64,000 nt of DNA from Paraburkholderia madseniana (GCF_009690905.1 NZ_VOSW01000001.1:62001-126000); one strand, 5' to 3'; positions 7,527 through 16,823 are shown, counted from the stretch's first letter. Numbers and translations are program-made. The notes: a model not told the origin generated them from the sequence alone.

Positions 7527-8798
7527 CTAACTTCGCGCTGATGACAGCGCGATGCGCTTGCCATGCAGGAACCGGCGCACGGCCGGATCACGCTCGAGTC
7601 CGATCGCGAGATCGTACGCGCCGAGCGCTTCGGTCGTTGCGCCGGCACGCGCGAGCAGATCGGCGCGCGCGGCCCAGTACGGCTGGTAGTCGGCCAGCCG
7701 CGGATCGTCCGCATACGGCGCGAGCGCGTCGAGCGCCGCCTGCGGACCGTCCCGTTCCGCCAGGGCGAGCGCGCGGTTCACCGCAACCACCGGCGACGCC
7801 GCAATCGCGAGCAGCGCATCGTAGAGCTGCACGATCTCGTCCCAGTTCGACCGATGCGTCTGGCAGCGGTAAATGTGCGCTGACTGCAGCGCGGCCTCGA
7901 GCTGAAAGCGTCCGATTGCGTTGAATGTGCTTGCGCGCCGCAGCAATGCGTTGGCTGCGTCGATCATCGGCGTGTTCCATGTCGCCGGATCCTGAGCCGA
8001 AAGCGGCACGTAGTCGCCGGCCGCATCGCGTCGCGCATCGCGCCTCGCCTGCGCATACAGCATTAGCGCGAGCAGACCCAGTGCCTCGGGCTCCTCGGGC
8101 AGCAGCTCGATGAGCAGTTGTGCAAGAAACAGCGCCTCGCCGACAAGATCGCGCCGCTCGGTATCGCCGCCGACCGGATCGGTCCATCCTTCCGCGTACG
8201 CCGCATAGACCGCTTCCAGCACGGCAGCGAGCCGGCCGGGCAACTCCTCGCGCTCCGGTACGCTGAACGGAATGCCCGCTTCGCGGATCTTGTTCTTCGC
8301 CCGCGCGAGGCGCTTGCTCATCGCGGCGGGCGACATCAGGAACGCGGACGCAATCGTCTTCGCTTCGAGCCCCAGCACCACCTGCAGCATCAGCGGCGTG
8401 CGAATCGCGGCCTCGAGCGCAGGGTGCGTGCACGCGAACAGCAGCGCAAGCCGCCGGTCAGGCAACACGCCTGCTTCATGCTCGTCGATCTCGTCGGCGA
8501 GGATCGTGAGCTGGTTCACCACTTCGTCGCCGACATGTCGATGGCGCGCGCCATCGATCGCCCGGCGGCGCGCAACCGTCATCAGCCACGCTTCGGGATT
8601 CGCGGGGCAGCCGCGCTCGGGCCAGTCCGCGAGCGCGGCTGCAAACGCGTCGGCGAGCGCGTCCTCGGCGGCGGCGACGTCGCGCGTGCGCATCGCCAGC
8701 AGCGCGACGAGCTTGCCGTAACTGCGGCGAGCGACCGCCTCGGCAATCGAATGCGCAGCGCCGTCGGCGTCACGCCCGCCGCCGCCGGACGGACTCAT
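7527..8798 (-). CDS. ECF42-type RNA polymerase sigma factor
   Basis: A 423-residue protein. The N-terminal ~170 residues hold sigma region 2 (AAEDALADAFAAALADWP, then PEAWLMTVARRRAID) and region 4 (EAAIRTPLMLQVVLGLEAKTIASAF). The long C-terminal extension (~170-420) is helical and TPR-like, as described for the ECF42 group, which works without a classical anti-sigma factor. The start at 8798 overlaps the stop of the upstream DGPF gene as ATGA, so translation is coupled. ECF42 genes are typically linked to DGPF/YCII genes, as here, and these are the likely targets. Confidence 0.85.
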   Translation of the reverse strand: MSPSGGGGRDADGAAHSIAEAVARRSYGKLVALLAMRTRDVAAAEDALADAFAAALADWPERGCPANPEAWLMTVARRRAIDGARHRHVGDEVVNQLTILADEIDEHEAGVLPDRRLALLFACTHPALEAAIRTPLMLQVVLGLEAKTIASAFLMSPAAMSKRLARAKNKIREAGIPFSVPEREELPGRLAAVLEAVYAAYAEGWTDPVGGDTERRDLVGEALFLAQLLIELLPEEPEALGLLALMLYAQARRDARRDAAGDYVPLSAQDPATWNTPMIDAANALLRRASTFNAIGRFQLEAALQSAHIYRCQTHRSNWDEIVQLYDALLAIAASPVVAVNRALALAERDGPQAALDALAPYADDPRLADYQPYWAARADLLARAGATTEALGAYDLAIGLERDPAVRRFLHGKRIALSSARS

Positions 8799-9166
8799 GC
8801 AGCAGATGGCGCGTCGTAGGGGGCAGTCCAGACCGGGCGCACTTCCATGAGGCCGTGCGCCGCGCCGGGACAACGCGACGCCCACGCGATCGCCGCGTCC
8901 AGGTTGGGCACGTCGATCAGGTAGTAGCCGGCGAGCTGCTCCTTCGAATCGGAATACGGCCCGTCAAGCACCTGCGGCTTGCCGTCGACGAGCCGCACCG
9001 TGGTGGCCGTGTTGGTGTTCTGCAGCCGGTTGGCGCCCACCAGCACCTCCGCTTTTTTCAACGATTCGGTGTACGCGTGATACGCGGCGACGCCTTGCTG
9101 CCGCTCGCTGTCGGTCATCTGGTTCCAGCCGTTTTCTTCCGAATAGATCATCAATAGGTATTGCAT
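8795..9166 (-). CDS. DGPF/YCII domain protein
   Basis: A 123-residue cytoplasmic protein starting MQYLLMIYSEENGW, followed by VLVGANRLQNTNTATTVR and the family motif VLDGPYSDSKEQLAGYYLIDV (DGPF variant DGPY). It ends in GLMEVRPV, the usual last strand. The fold is a ferredoxin-like alpha-beta barrel whose biochemical role is unsettled; members are regularly found beside ECF41 and ECF42 sigma genes. The chosen start has GGAGG about 7 bases upstream; the frame continues upstream without a better site. It is first in the two-gene operon with the sigma factor. Confidence 0.85.
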   Translation of the reverse strand: MQYLLMIYSEENGWNQMTDSERQQGVAAYHAYTESLKKAEVLVGANRLQNTNTATTVRLVDGKPQVLDGPYSDSKEQLAGYYLIDVPNLDAAIAWASRCPGAAHGLMEVRPVWTAPYDAPSAA

Positions 9167-9292
9167 ATGAGCCTCCGTCATGGGGTTAGGGCGGGTGAAC
9201 ATATCGGGCCGCCATGACAATGACGCTCGGGCGGCATGCTAACGGACAGGTGGTGGCGAAAAATTCAGAGTGGCACGCGCGATCTGCTCCTG

Positions 9293-10375
9293 TCAAACGC
9301 CGTGCGCCGGCACCGCGCGCGTCACATGCGCCAGCAAATTGTCGACATCCTCAATCGTGGTGGAGAAGGAAGTCACGAACCGCACAACGTTTTGTTCCCA
9401 ACGATCGTGATAGAACCCGAATCCCGCCTGAAGCAGCGATTGGATGGCCACGGAAGGCAATCGACAGAAGATAATGTTGGCCCCAGTCGCGCCGAGCACC
9501 TCAACGCCGCTCAACCCCGCGAGTCCTCGGCTCAGGTGCTGCGCGGCGTCGTTGGCCTGGCGTGCGTTGCGCAACCAGAGATCGTCGGTCAAGTACGCGT
9601 CGATCTGCGCCGAAAGAAAGCGCATCTTCGAGAACAGATGGCCCGCACGCTTGCGACGGTAGCCCATTTCGGGTGCAAGGGATGCATCGAACAGCACGAT
9701 CGCTTCCGCTGCGAACACACCATTCTTGGTCGCGCCGAACGACAAGGCATGGACCCCGGCCTTCCATGTCATCTCTGCAGGCGAGCAGCCGAGAGACACC
9801 AGCGCATTGGCAAATCGTGAGCCATCCATATGAAGTTTGATGGAGGATGCCTTGCAGACGTCCCCCAGCGCTTCGATCTCGGCCAGTGTGTACACGCCAC
9901 CCTCTTCCGTCGCCTGCGTGATGCTCGCGCACGAGGGCTGCGTCGAATGTACGTCGCCCACCTTCACGCGAGCCGCGCTATGAAGTTTCGCGGGGTCTAT
10001 CTTCGCTGATTGCCCGTCCACGGTGACCAGCTTCGCGCCATTCGTGTACCACGCGGGCGCGCCGCATTCGTCGTTGTTGATATGGCTCGACGGATGGCAA
10101 TAGATGTTGCCCCAGGGCGGCGTCATCGCGCTCAGGCACAAGGAGTTGGCGGCGGTGCCGGTCGGCACGAGAAACACGTCGACTTCGCGCTCGAAGATTT
10201 CGCTCAGTTTGCGTTCGACGCGGGCAGTGAACTCATCTCCTCCATATGGGCTCGCCTGCCCGACGCTGCTCGCCGCGATGGCTTCAATTACCTCTGGCGA
10301 CGCGCCCGCGATGTTATCGCTCGTAAAACCCAGAGCCGGCGCCCTGGCAACGTGTGATCGATTACTGCTGTCCAT
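9293..10375 (-). CDS. ltaE: Low-specificity L-threonine aldolase
   Basis: A 360-residue pyridoxal-phosphate enzyme of fold type I that cleaves L-threonine or L-allo-threonine to glycine and acetaldehyde. Evidence: FTSDNIAGASPEVIEAI at the N-terminus, the phosphate-binding PTGTAANSL (~71-79), the LHMDGSRFANA segment (~181-191) and the Schiff-base lysine K217 in SFGATKNGV. The length is a little above the usual 330-350. The ATG at 10375 has AGGA-type sequence upstream; the frame extends to 10426 but without homology. It sits alone between the DGPF gene and an AraC gene of the same strand, and the AraC protein may regulate it. Confidence 0.88.
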   Translation of the reverse strand: MDSSNRSHVARAPALGFTSDNIAGASPEVIEAIAASSVGQASPYGGDEFTARVERKLSEIFEREVDVFLVPTGTAANSLCLSAMTPPWGNIYCHPSSHINNDECGAPAWYTNGAKLVTVDGQSAKIDPAKLHSAARVKVGDVHSTQPSCASITQATEEGGVYTLAEIEALGDVCKASSIKLHMDGSRFANALVSLGCSPAEMTWKAGVHALSFGATKNGVFAAEAIVLFDASLAPEMGYRRKRAGHLFSKMRFLSAQIDAYLTDDLWLRNARQANDAAQHLSRGLAGLSGVEVLGATGANIIFCRLPSVAIQSLLQAGFGFYHDRWEQNVVRFVTSFSTTIEDVDNLLAHVTRAVPAHGV

Positions 10376-10528
10376 TGTCCTATCCTCAACTCGACGGGAG
10401 GAGCACTTCCCCCCGGATTGACGCATCCTATGTCGAGTGAAGCCGCCGGACTTGTAAAAAATTGATCAGTCGCGCAGCCACAGGGCGAGATGGCGCTGAA
10501 CCTCGTGCTCTGCCGCCAACTGCGCGGC

Positions 10529-11344
10529 TTACGCCCTGTAGCACGACGGCGCGACGCCGTATGCCTGCCGGAAAGCGCGGTTGAAGTGACTTTGATCGTA
10601 GAACCCGACTTCCTGAGCGACTGTTGCAATCGCTTGCGAGCTTCGCGACAAAAGCGCACAAGCCCGCTCGAGACGAAGACGGAGCAACCACGCGTGAGGC
10701 GTCATCCCCACGGTCTGCTTGAATTGCTTGAGGAACTGGAACCTGCCGAGTGAGCACAACGCGGCCAATTCGTCCAACGTGATCTTGTCGCTGAGATGAC
10801 TGAAGCAGTAGTCTCTGACGCGTTCCCACTGAATGCGCGAAAGCGAGCCCTGAACCGTTTCAGGCACGATCGCACGCGATTGACTCAGCAGGCACTCCAG
10901 CAACGTGAGCCATTCCGTCTGCATCTCAAGACTGCTCACGGCGTCGCAGCGCCGCATCGCATCGTGCAGTCGAAGAAGATGGCCCGCGAGCAACGGGTCC
11001 TCAAGCAAGGCTCCGGCGAATTCCGGCTCGCGATGAAGGCCGCTGATCTCCTCCGCCACGCTTGCGACGAGTTCTCGCGACAGGCGGAAAGTCTTGAGCG
11101 TGGATTGGTTTCCATCCACCACGGTTCCATCGTGAATCTCGCCTGGCGGCATCAGAACGACAGTCCCGGGTGCGTGCAGTACGGTCTTTCCGTTAACTCT
11201 CTGGCGCTGCACCCCGTCCGTCACCAACCCGACGTGGAAATCGAGGTGAAAATGGCGGTCGAAACTGAAATCCGCAAAGTGTGCGGTACTCAGCACCAGG
11301 CCGGGTATCTCGGACACTTGCTGGAACTGGACATTTTCAGTCAT
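10529..11344 (-). CDS. AraC family transcriptional regulator
   Basis: A 271-residue regulator with an N-terminal cupin-like sensor (HFHLDFHVGLVTDGVQRQRVNG, then VVLMPPGEIHDG) and a C-terminal pair of helix-turn-helix motifs (ITLDELAALCSLGRFQFLKQFKQTVGMTPHAWL and IATVAQEVGFYDQSHFNRAFRQAYGVAPS). This is the AraC type that senses a small molecule in the cupin pocket. It lies between threonine aldolase and an MFS exporter on the same strand; such pairs often control amino-acid or drug efflux. There is an ACTCGAC/GTCGAGT inverted repeat (10389-10395 and 10432-10438) in the gap before the aldolase, which could be its site. Confidence 0.85.
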   Translation of the reverse strand: MTENVQFQQVSEIPGLVLSTAHFADFSFDRHFHLDFHVGLVTDGVQRQRVNGKTVLHAPGTVVLMPPGEIHDGTVVDGNQSTLKTFRLSRELVASVAEEISGLHREPEFAGALLEDPLLAGHLLRLHDAMRRCDAVSSLEMQTEWLTLLECLLSQSRAIVPETVQGSLSRIQWERVRDYCFSHLSDKITLDELAALCSLGRFQFLKQFKQTVGMTPHAWLLRLRLERACALLSRSSQAIATVAQEVGFYDQSHFNRAFRQAYGVAPSCYRA

Positions 11345-11418
11345 GGAACAGGGGGTGATGGCACGTGTTGGCGGACGTCAGCAAAGTATAGCGCTGCCGA
11401 AATCGAGCGGCTTCGTGT

Positions 11419-12636
11419 TCAATCACCGATCGCTCGCGAATCTTGCCCCGTATCCGCCTGCTCACGCATCAGCAGGAGCAGCGCGATAAGCACAAGCACT
11501 ATCGTCAAGCCAACGAAGAGCAACGTCGCGCGTTGAATGTCGGCGAGCTGCACGGCGATACCAAGGCCGATCACAGGTAGTGAGATCGCCACATAAAGCA
11601 CGACGAAAAAGCTGGACGTTACTTCCGCTCGCCTGTGCGCCGGCGCCGCGGACGCGATCTCGCCCAACCCCGCACGGAAGCTGATGCCCTGCCCGATCCC
11701 AGCCAGGGCGGTGCCGAGCAAAAGCGCGCCGAGCGAGCGCTCCGGCACGCACAGACCAACACATATCAGTCCCACGACGAGTCCAACGCAGCCGGCCGCT
11801 TGCCTCCATCGGGCAGCAATGACCGTCTGCACGATTTGCCCGAGTGCGGAGCACGCGAACAGCAGGAACACGATCGCGCCAGTCACGATACCGCTGTGAA
11901 AGCCGAGTACGACCCGAATCAGTTGCGGGGCGACAGCCGCAAAGAAGCCCACCACGACGAAACCGGCAAACCCCGCCAACGCGGCAGGCATAAACGCACG
12001 GCGTACTTCGGCAGGAAGCGAAATTTTCTGGATGCCGAGCTTCACGCGCGCAGGAATCGTAGCGGTCTCCGGCACGCCAAGAACGACCAGCGCGGCGACA
12101 CCCACCAACGCGAGATGCGCGGCATAGGGCAAGCGCATCGGCCAGGGGAATAATTCGACGAGGATGCCGCTTAGCAAAGGACCACAACCCAGCCCGAGCA
12201 TATTGGACGCCGTAGCCGCGAGCATGGCTTTGCCGCGCCACGCAGGCGGCGCGAGTTCGATCACAGCTACGGTGGCGGTTCCTGTGAAGATGCCGGCGGA
12301 GATTCCCGACAGCAGGCGGCCGAGCATCAGAAGCGCCAACCCGTCGCTGAGCAGAAACATCAGCGCTGACGCGGCCGACGCAAACAGTCCGGCCAGTAGC
12401 ATGCGACGACGGCCGAGCTGATCGGACCAGTTGCCGACCAGTAGCAGTGCACCCAGCACCCCGATTGCATACGAGGCATAGATCACCGTGATGATGGTCG
12501 GGGTAAAACCATACTGCAGTTGGTAGTACCGATAGATTGCCGTCGGTAGCGTTGTGCCCATCATGTTGATCGCGAACGCCAACGCGACAGCCAGAAATGC
12601 GATCGGGGATCGCGGTGTGACAGAAGCTGCTTTCAT
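11419..12636 (-). CDS. MFS transporter, drug/arabinose-efflux type
   Basis: A 405-residue protein with 12 hydrophobic segments. The MFS motif A appears in the loop after helix 2 as VGNWSDQLGRRRMLL; the second half has a long hydrophobic run ending in IALLLLMREQ. The closest look is to the multidrug exporter subgroup; no substrate can be read. I place the start at the ATG at 12636 because a TTG 36 bases upstream has no support. It lies 74 bases before the AraC gene, same strand, and 113 bases after an HxlR gene, so either may control it. Confidence 0.8.
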   Translation of the reverse strand: MKAASVTPRSPIAFLAVALAFAINMMGTTLPTAIYRYYQLQYGFTPTIITVIYASYAIGVLGALLLVGNWSDQLGRRRMLLAGLFASAASALMFLLSDGLALLMLGRLLSGISAGIFTGTATVAVIELAPPAWRGKAMLAATASNMLGLGCGPLLSGILVELFPWPMRLPYAAHLALVGVAALVVLGVPETATIPARVKLGIQKISLPAEVRRAFMPAALAGFAGFVVVGFFAAVAPQLIRVVLGFHSGIVTGAIVFLLFACSALGQIVQTVIAARWRQAAGCVGLVVGLICVGLCVPERSLGALLLGTALAGIGQGISFRAGLGEIASAAPAHRRAEVTSSFFVVLYVAISLPVIGLGIAVQLADIQRATLLFVGLTIVLVLIALLLLMREQADTGQDSRAIGD

Positions 12637-12749
12637 GAAACGTCCCAACGGTTGCTCGAAGACTGCGCGCAATTATGGGCAATTTCTCACGGCCTTGCTG
12701 GCGGCTCGACAGTGGCGGTCAGCTTCGACCTCGCATTACGACGGCGGCG

Positions 12750-13184
12750 CTAAGCGATCGGCACATCACGCGGGCGCAGGTGATCGACCCGCTTTTCGCC
12801 GTGGTCGAACTCGCGCCGCGCCAATTCCATTTCGCTCATATGGACTTCGACCCAATCCCATATCCCGCAGATCTTGTCGAGCAGGCTCCGCCCCAGCGGC
12901 GTCAGCTGATAGTCGACCCGCGGCGGGATCACCGGATGCACGTAGCGCGTGACGAGGCCGTCACGCTCAAGCTGTCGCAATGTCTTGGTGAGCATTTTCT
13001 GGCTCACGCCCTCCACCACTTCGCGCAGCCGCGAAAAACGCATCTCGCCGTGCGTACCGAGCGCGTCGATGACGAGGATCGTCCACTTGTCCGCGATCTG
13101 CTCGATGATGTTCCGCGCCAGGTCATCAGTTTTTTTTTGCGGATTGTCGTGCGCGTAAGCGCCGTCGCAGCAATTAGTTTCCAT
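12750..13184 (-). CDS. HxlR family transcriptional regulator
   Basis: A 144-residue winged-helix protein of the HxlR/YodB type: IIEQIADKWTILVIDALGTHGEMRF is the family core, followed by LREVVEGVSQKMLTKTLRQLERDGLVTRYVHPVIPPRVDYQLT. The N-terminal METNCC holds two adjacent cysteines; in HxlR relatives a cysteine near the N-terminus can sense quinones or aldehydes, so redox or electrophile sensing is possible. It is divergent from the aldo/keto reductase at 13342, its most likely target. Confidence 0.85.
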   Translation of the reverse strand: METNCCDGAYAHDNPQKKTDDLARNIIEQIADKWTILVIDALGTHGEMRFSRLREVVEGVSQKMLTKTLRQLERDGLVTRYVHPVIPPRVDYQLTPLGRSLLDKICGIWDWVEVHMSEMELARREFDHGEKRVDHLRPRDVPIA

Positions 13185-13341
13185 GGGGAAAGTATGAAAC
13201 CGTCAGGTGCCTTCTTGTGATCGCCGGATGCCGCTGAAATAATCGGCTCACCTGCCCGTCCGATGGGCATGTCGCCGTTAGTCAGATCGCATTCGACCCG
13301 GATGCGGTGCTTTACGTAGTGCTTTGATTAGAGAGCTTCAC

Positions 13342-14340
13342 ATGACTATTGAAACAATCGCAATTGAAGGTTTAACGACCCCCGTCTCACGCATCGGCCT
13401 TGGCACTTGGGCGATCGGCGGATGGATGTGGGGCGGCACCGATGAGAAAGACTCGATCGCGGTGATCCGCCGGGCGCTCGACAGCGGGGTCAATCTGATC
13501 GACACAGCGCCGGTGTACGGCTTCGGCGCATCGGAGGAGATTGTCGGCAAGGCGTTGGCCGATGGATATCGGCACAAGGCGGTCATCGCGACCAAGGTCG
13601 CATTGGAATGGCACGACGGTGCGGTGTTCCGCAATTCGTCGCCAGAGCGCATTCGTCAAGAAGTAGAGGATACGCTTCGGCGCTTGCGGACAGATTACAT
13701 CGATCTGTATCAGGTCCACTGGCCCGATCCGCTGGTGCCGATCGAAGAAACCGCCGCGGTACTCGACGATCTGCGCAAGGAAGGCAAGGTACGGGCGCTG
13801 GGCGTCAGCAACTTCTCGCCTGCGCAAATGGATGCGTTCCGGCGCGTGGCGCCGCTGTCGACCACGCAACCGCCGTACAACCTGTTCGAGCGCGATATCG
13901 ATCGTGATGTGCTGCCGTACGCAAAACAGCATGGGCTCGTCGCGCTTGCCTATGGGGCATTATGCCGCGGGCTGCTGGCGGGGCGCATCGGTGTCGAGAC
14001 GCGTTTCGAGGGCGACGATCTGCGCCAGCGCGACCCGAAGTTTCGCGAGCCGCGTCGCGAGCAGTATGTCGCGGCCGTGAAAGCGCTGAACGTGTTCGCG
14101 CGCGATAACTTCGACAAGTCGGTGCTCGCACTGGCGGTGCGCTGGGTGCTCGATCGCGGCCCGACGATCGCGCTGTGGGGCGCACGTCGTCCGGCGCAGT
14201 TGGACGGGATCGAAGATGTGTTCGGCTGGCGCCTCGACGAGAAGGCGTTCGAGCAAATTGACGCGATTGTCGCGCAGTTCGTCAAGGATCCCGTTGGGCC
14301 GGAATTCATGGCGCCCCCGGAACGTGTGCTCGTAGCGTGA
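13342..14340 (+). CDS. Aldo/keto reductase
   Basis: A 332-residue NADPH-dependent oxidoreductase of the AKR superfamily with a TIM-barrel fold. Evidence: RIGLGTWAIGGWMWGG at the N-terminus, NLIDTAPVYGFGASEEIVGKAL with the catalytic Asp and Tyr, the lysine in KAVIATKVAL, and the histidine in DLYQVHWPDP. The NADP site appears near the C-terminus (IALWGARRPAQL). It resembles the YajO/YhdN-like general stress group. The start ATG at 13342 has GAGAG upstream; an in-frame TTG lies 18 bases earlier. Control by the divergent HxlR regulator is probable. Confidence 0.88.
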   Translation: MTIETIAIEGLTTPVSRIGLGTWAIGGWMWGGTDEKDSIAVIRRALDSGVNLIDTAPVYGFGASEEIVGKALADGYRHKAVIATKVALEWHDGAVFRNSSPERIRQEVEDTLRRLRTDYIDLYQVHWPDPLVPIEETAAVLDDLRKEGKVRALGVSNFSPAQMDAFRRVAPLSTTQPPYNLFERDIDRDVLPYAKQHGLVALAYGALCRGLLAGRIGVETRFEGDDLRQRDPKFREPRREQYVAAVKALNVFARDNFDKSVLALAVRWVLDRGPTIALWGARRPAQLDGIEDVFGWRLDEKAFEQIDAIVAQFVKDPVGPEFMAPPERVLVA

Positions 14341-14356
14341 CAGGGAGCCATCGAAC

Positions 14357-14467
14357 ATGCGAACCCATCGACGCACCTTCATGCTCCATTCAATCGGCGC
14401 GGCGGCGCTCGCGATTACGGGGCGCCCCGTCTGGGCAGGCAAGAGCATGAACGGCGTGCGCAGGTAG
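14357..14467 (+). CDS. Orphan 36-residue Tat-type leader peptide
   Basis: A short frame, ATG at 14357 with AGGGAG 9 bases upstream, ending at TAG 14467. It encodes MRTHRRTFMLHSIGAAALAI and then a short tail past a VWAG site. The RRTFM twin-arginine motif, hydrophobic stretch and signal-peptidase-like end make it a complete Tat signal with almost no mature protein. It lies 16 bases after the aldo/keto reductase stop. It may be the surviving start of a truncated exported protein or a true micro-gene; I cannot find its missing body downstream. Confidence 0.4.
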   Translation: MRTHRRTFMLHSIGAAALAITGRPVWAGKSMNGVRR

Positions 14468-14541
14468 GCGATGCCAGGCAGCGCCGACGGTGGATAGTGC
14501 GTTGTTGAAGCGGGCGTGATCGGCGCTTTATCCGCCACGTC

Positions 14542-15156
14542 TCATTGTGTCGCGCCGGCGTGCCGCAATGCATCCTCCGCAGCCGGGTTGTGCTGTGCGA
14601 TCGCCATTTGCAACGCGGTCCCGCCGCGCGCATCGACATGATTCGCGTTGGCGCCGTGCGCGACAAGCACCGGAATCATATCTAGTCGGCCGAATAGCGC
14701 GGCAAACGACAATGCCGTTTCCCCCGCGTTGTTGGTTTGATCGATGTCGCAATGCGTGTCGAGCAACATCGTTGCGATATTCGTCTCGCCTTTGAAGAGC
14801 GCCCCCATCAGTGCCGTGTTGCCATGCCGGTCGGCGGCGCAAGCGTTGGCGTCGGCAGAAAGAAGCGCCTTCAATGTCTCAGGGTGGTTGTCATACGCGC
14901 TAAGGATCAGCGCGGTATAGCCTTCGGGCGTTGTTGTCTCGAGCGGGAAATGCGCGTCTATCAACGCCTGAACGATATCCGTGCGTCCCGCACGCGCCGC
15001 GGCAAACCAGTCTTCGGTGTAACGCGGCGTGTCCGTCACGGCCGAATACGTTCCCGGCTGATACACATGCTGTGCGCAACTCGCCGTCAACAGTGCGGCC
15101 AGGGTGGCGACCGCCACGGTCCGAACAAGGCGCCGGGCAGTGAAAGAGCATTGCAT
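14542..15156 (-). CDS. ankB: Ankyrin-repeat protein linked to catalase
   Basis: A 204-residue exported protein. The N-terminus is a signal sequence with a weak lipobox (LLTASC), so it may be lipid-anchored or periplasmic. The rest is about five ankyrin repeats, for example RTDIVQALIDAHFPLETTTPEGYTALI and GNTALMGALFKGETNIATMLL. It lies directly downstream of the KatB-type catalase on the same strand, the arrangement described in Pseudomonas aeruginosa, where AnkB is needed for full KatB activity and peroxide resistance. By analogy it supports catalase activity or localisation here. A hairpin lies in the 71-base gap between the two genes. Confidence 0.8.
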   Translation of the reverse strand: MQCSFTARRLVRTVAVATLAALLTASCAQHVYQPGTYSAVTDTPRYTEDWFAAARAGRTDIVQALIDAHFPLETTTPEGYTALILSAYDNHPETLKALLSADANACAADRHGNTALMGALFKGETNIATMLLDTHCDIDQTNNAGETALSFAALFGRLDMIPVLVAHGANANHVDARGGTALQMAIAQHNPAAEDALRHAGATQ

Positions 15157-15193
15157 TACGTTCTCCGTAAGAAAGCGTGTCTAGTCATTTGTT

Positions 15194-15218
15194 GGGAAGC
15201 CTGCTTGCGCAGGCTCCC
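15194..15218. terminator. Hairpin between catalase and ankyrin genes
   Basis: A stem AGCCTGC / GCAGGCT with a 4-base loop is flanked by GGG and CCC that can extend it around one bulged A. It lies just after the catalase stop in the minus-strand direction. No T-run follows, so partial termination or mRNA processing that lowers ankyrin expression is more likely than complete termination. Confidence 0.45.
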
Positions 15219-15227
15219 GTACATGCA

Positions 15228-16769
15228 TCAGTTATCGCTCAGGTGTGCGGCCGCATCCTTCACACGGGTGACATCCGCGTTGGTCGCACGCGCGAGACGG
15301 GTACCGTAGTCGGCATCAGCCTTATAGAAGTACGAGAGCATTGCGTACTTGTTCGCGTCGTTGGTCACGCGCCCAAGGTCGCCAGACAGCGCCGTGATCA
15401 GATCGGTCTTGCCGGTCTCGGACAGCGTCCGGTAATACTCGCCGGCCTGACGGAAGTCGAGCGTCTTGTGGATCGCTCTTTGCTGGGTTGTCCCCTTCAG
15501 CGGCGTCTGCACGGACTTGTACTTGTCCTGCTGTGAGATTTCGGCGACTCCGGATGGCTCGTAGTTCACTTCGCCCTTTCGCTCCCCCTCATTCATGAAG
15601 CCGTCCTGGTTGTTGTTGTAGACCGGGACGATCGGGCGATTGATCGGCAACTGGTTGTAGTTCGGGCCGAGGCGATACATCTGCGTATCGGCATAGGAGA
15701 ACAGGCGACCCTGCAACATCCGGTCCTCGGAAGGCTCGATCCCCGGCACGAGCCGCGACGGCGCGAAAGCCGATTCTTCCGTGGACTCGAAATAGTTGTC
15801 CGGAACGCGGTTGAGCGTCATCGTGCCCACCTTCTGCTCTGGGATGGAGGACGGCCACACCTTCGTGTCATCCAGCGCATCGAAATCGAATTTGTCCAGG
15901 TCCTTCGGCGAGAGCACCTGAATGTATAGGTCCCACTGTGGATACGAACGCGCCTTGACCGAGTTGTACAGGTCATTGGTCATCAGATTCCAGTCCGCGC
16001 CGATCGAATGCGGGATATCCTGGGGACGAATGCCTTCGACACCCTGACGGCTCTTCCAGTGAAACTTCACGTAGTGAACTTCGCCTTTTGAATTGACGAA
16101 CTTGAAGGCGTGCACGCCGTAGCCGTCCATGTGGCGATACGAATCCGGCATGCCCTCGTCCGTGTAGAGGTGCGTCAGCATGTTCGTCGCTTCGGGCGAA
16201 TGGGCGAAAAAGTCGAACGCCAGATTCGGATCCTGCACGCCAGTCACCGCCGATGGTTTGTTCGCATGCACGAAGTCAGGAAACTTGATGGCGTCCCGAA
16301 TGAAGAAGATCGGCCAGTTGATGCCGACCATGTCCCAGTTGCCTTGCTGCGTGTAGAACTTGATAGCGAAACCGCGCGGGTCTCGTGCCTGCTCGGGCGA
16401 GCCGCGATAGCCCATCACCGTCGAGAATCGAACGAAGACCGGAGTCTTCGATCCAGGCGTGAACACCTGGGCAGAGGTGAGGGAGCTGATGTCTGTAGTC
16501 GGCACGAACTCGCCATAGATACCTGTGCCACGCGCATGCACGACGCGCTCGGGTATGCGCTCGCGGTCGAAGCGCTGCAGTTTCTCGATGAGATGAGAGT
16601 CCTGCAAAAGCACCGGACCTTCGGGGCCCGCCGTCTGGGAGTTCTGGTTGTCGCCGACAGGCGACCCGCTATCCTGGGTCATATCTACGGCATACGCCGG
16701 TTGAGCGATCGCCATTGCCGAGACGATCGAGAAAATGCTTGCTGCAATCTGTGTCTTCAGTATTTTCAC
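15228..16769 (-). CDS. katB: Exported clade-III-type catalase (KatB-like)
   Basis: A 513-residue haem catalase that splits hydrogen peroxide. It carries a cleavable signal peptide (AASIFSIVSAMAIAQPAYA), so it should work in the periplasm. Catalytic His is H78 in RVVHARGTG; the distal Asn is N151 in DMVGINWPIFF, where most catalases have a GNNTP version; the proximal Tyr sits in RLFSYADTQMYRLG. The start is GTG at 16769 with AGGAA upstream; the frame continues to 16913 through an AT-rich promoter and is not coding there. It is followed by the ankyrin gene, and an OxyR-like element lies upstream. Confidence 0.88.
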   Translation of the reverse strand: MKILKTQIAASIFSIVSAMAIAQPAYAVDMTQDSGSPVGDNQNSQTAGPEGPVLLQDSHLIEKLQRFDRERIPERVVHARGTGIYGEFVPTTDISSLTSAQVFTPGSKTPVFVRFSTVMGYRGSPEQARDPRGFAIKFYTQQGNWDMVGINWPIFFIRDAIKFPDFVHANKPSAVTGVQDPNLAFDFFAHSPEATNMLTHLYTDEGMPDSYRHMDGYGVHAFKFVNSKGEVHYVKFHWKSRQGVEGIRPQDIPHSIGADWNLMTNDLYNSVKARSYPQWDLYIQVLSPKDLDKFDFDALDDTKVWPSSIPEQKVGTMTLNRVPDNYFESTEESAFAPSRLVPGIEPSEDRMLQGRLFSYADTQMYRLGPNYNQLPINRPIVPVYNNNQDGFMNEGERKGEVNYEPSGVAEISQQDKYKSVQTPLKGTTQQRAIHKTLDFRQAGEYYRTLSETGKTDLITALSGDLGRVTNDANKYAMLSYFYKADADYGTRLARATNADVTRVKDAAAHLSDN

Positions 16770-16823
16770 GTTGTATTCCTGGTTCAGGGGGGAAACCGGA
16801 GTAATCCTATTACTCAGACATTC

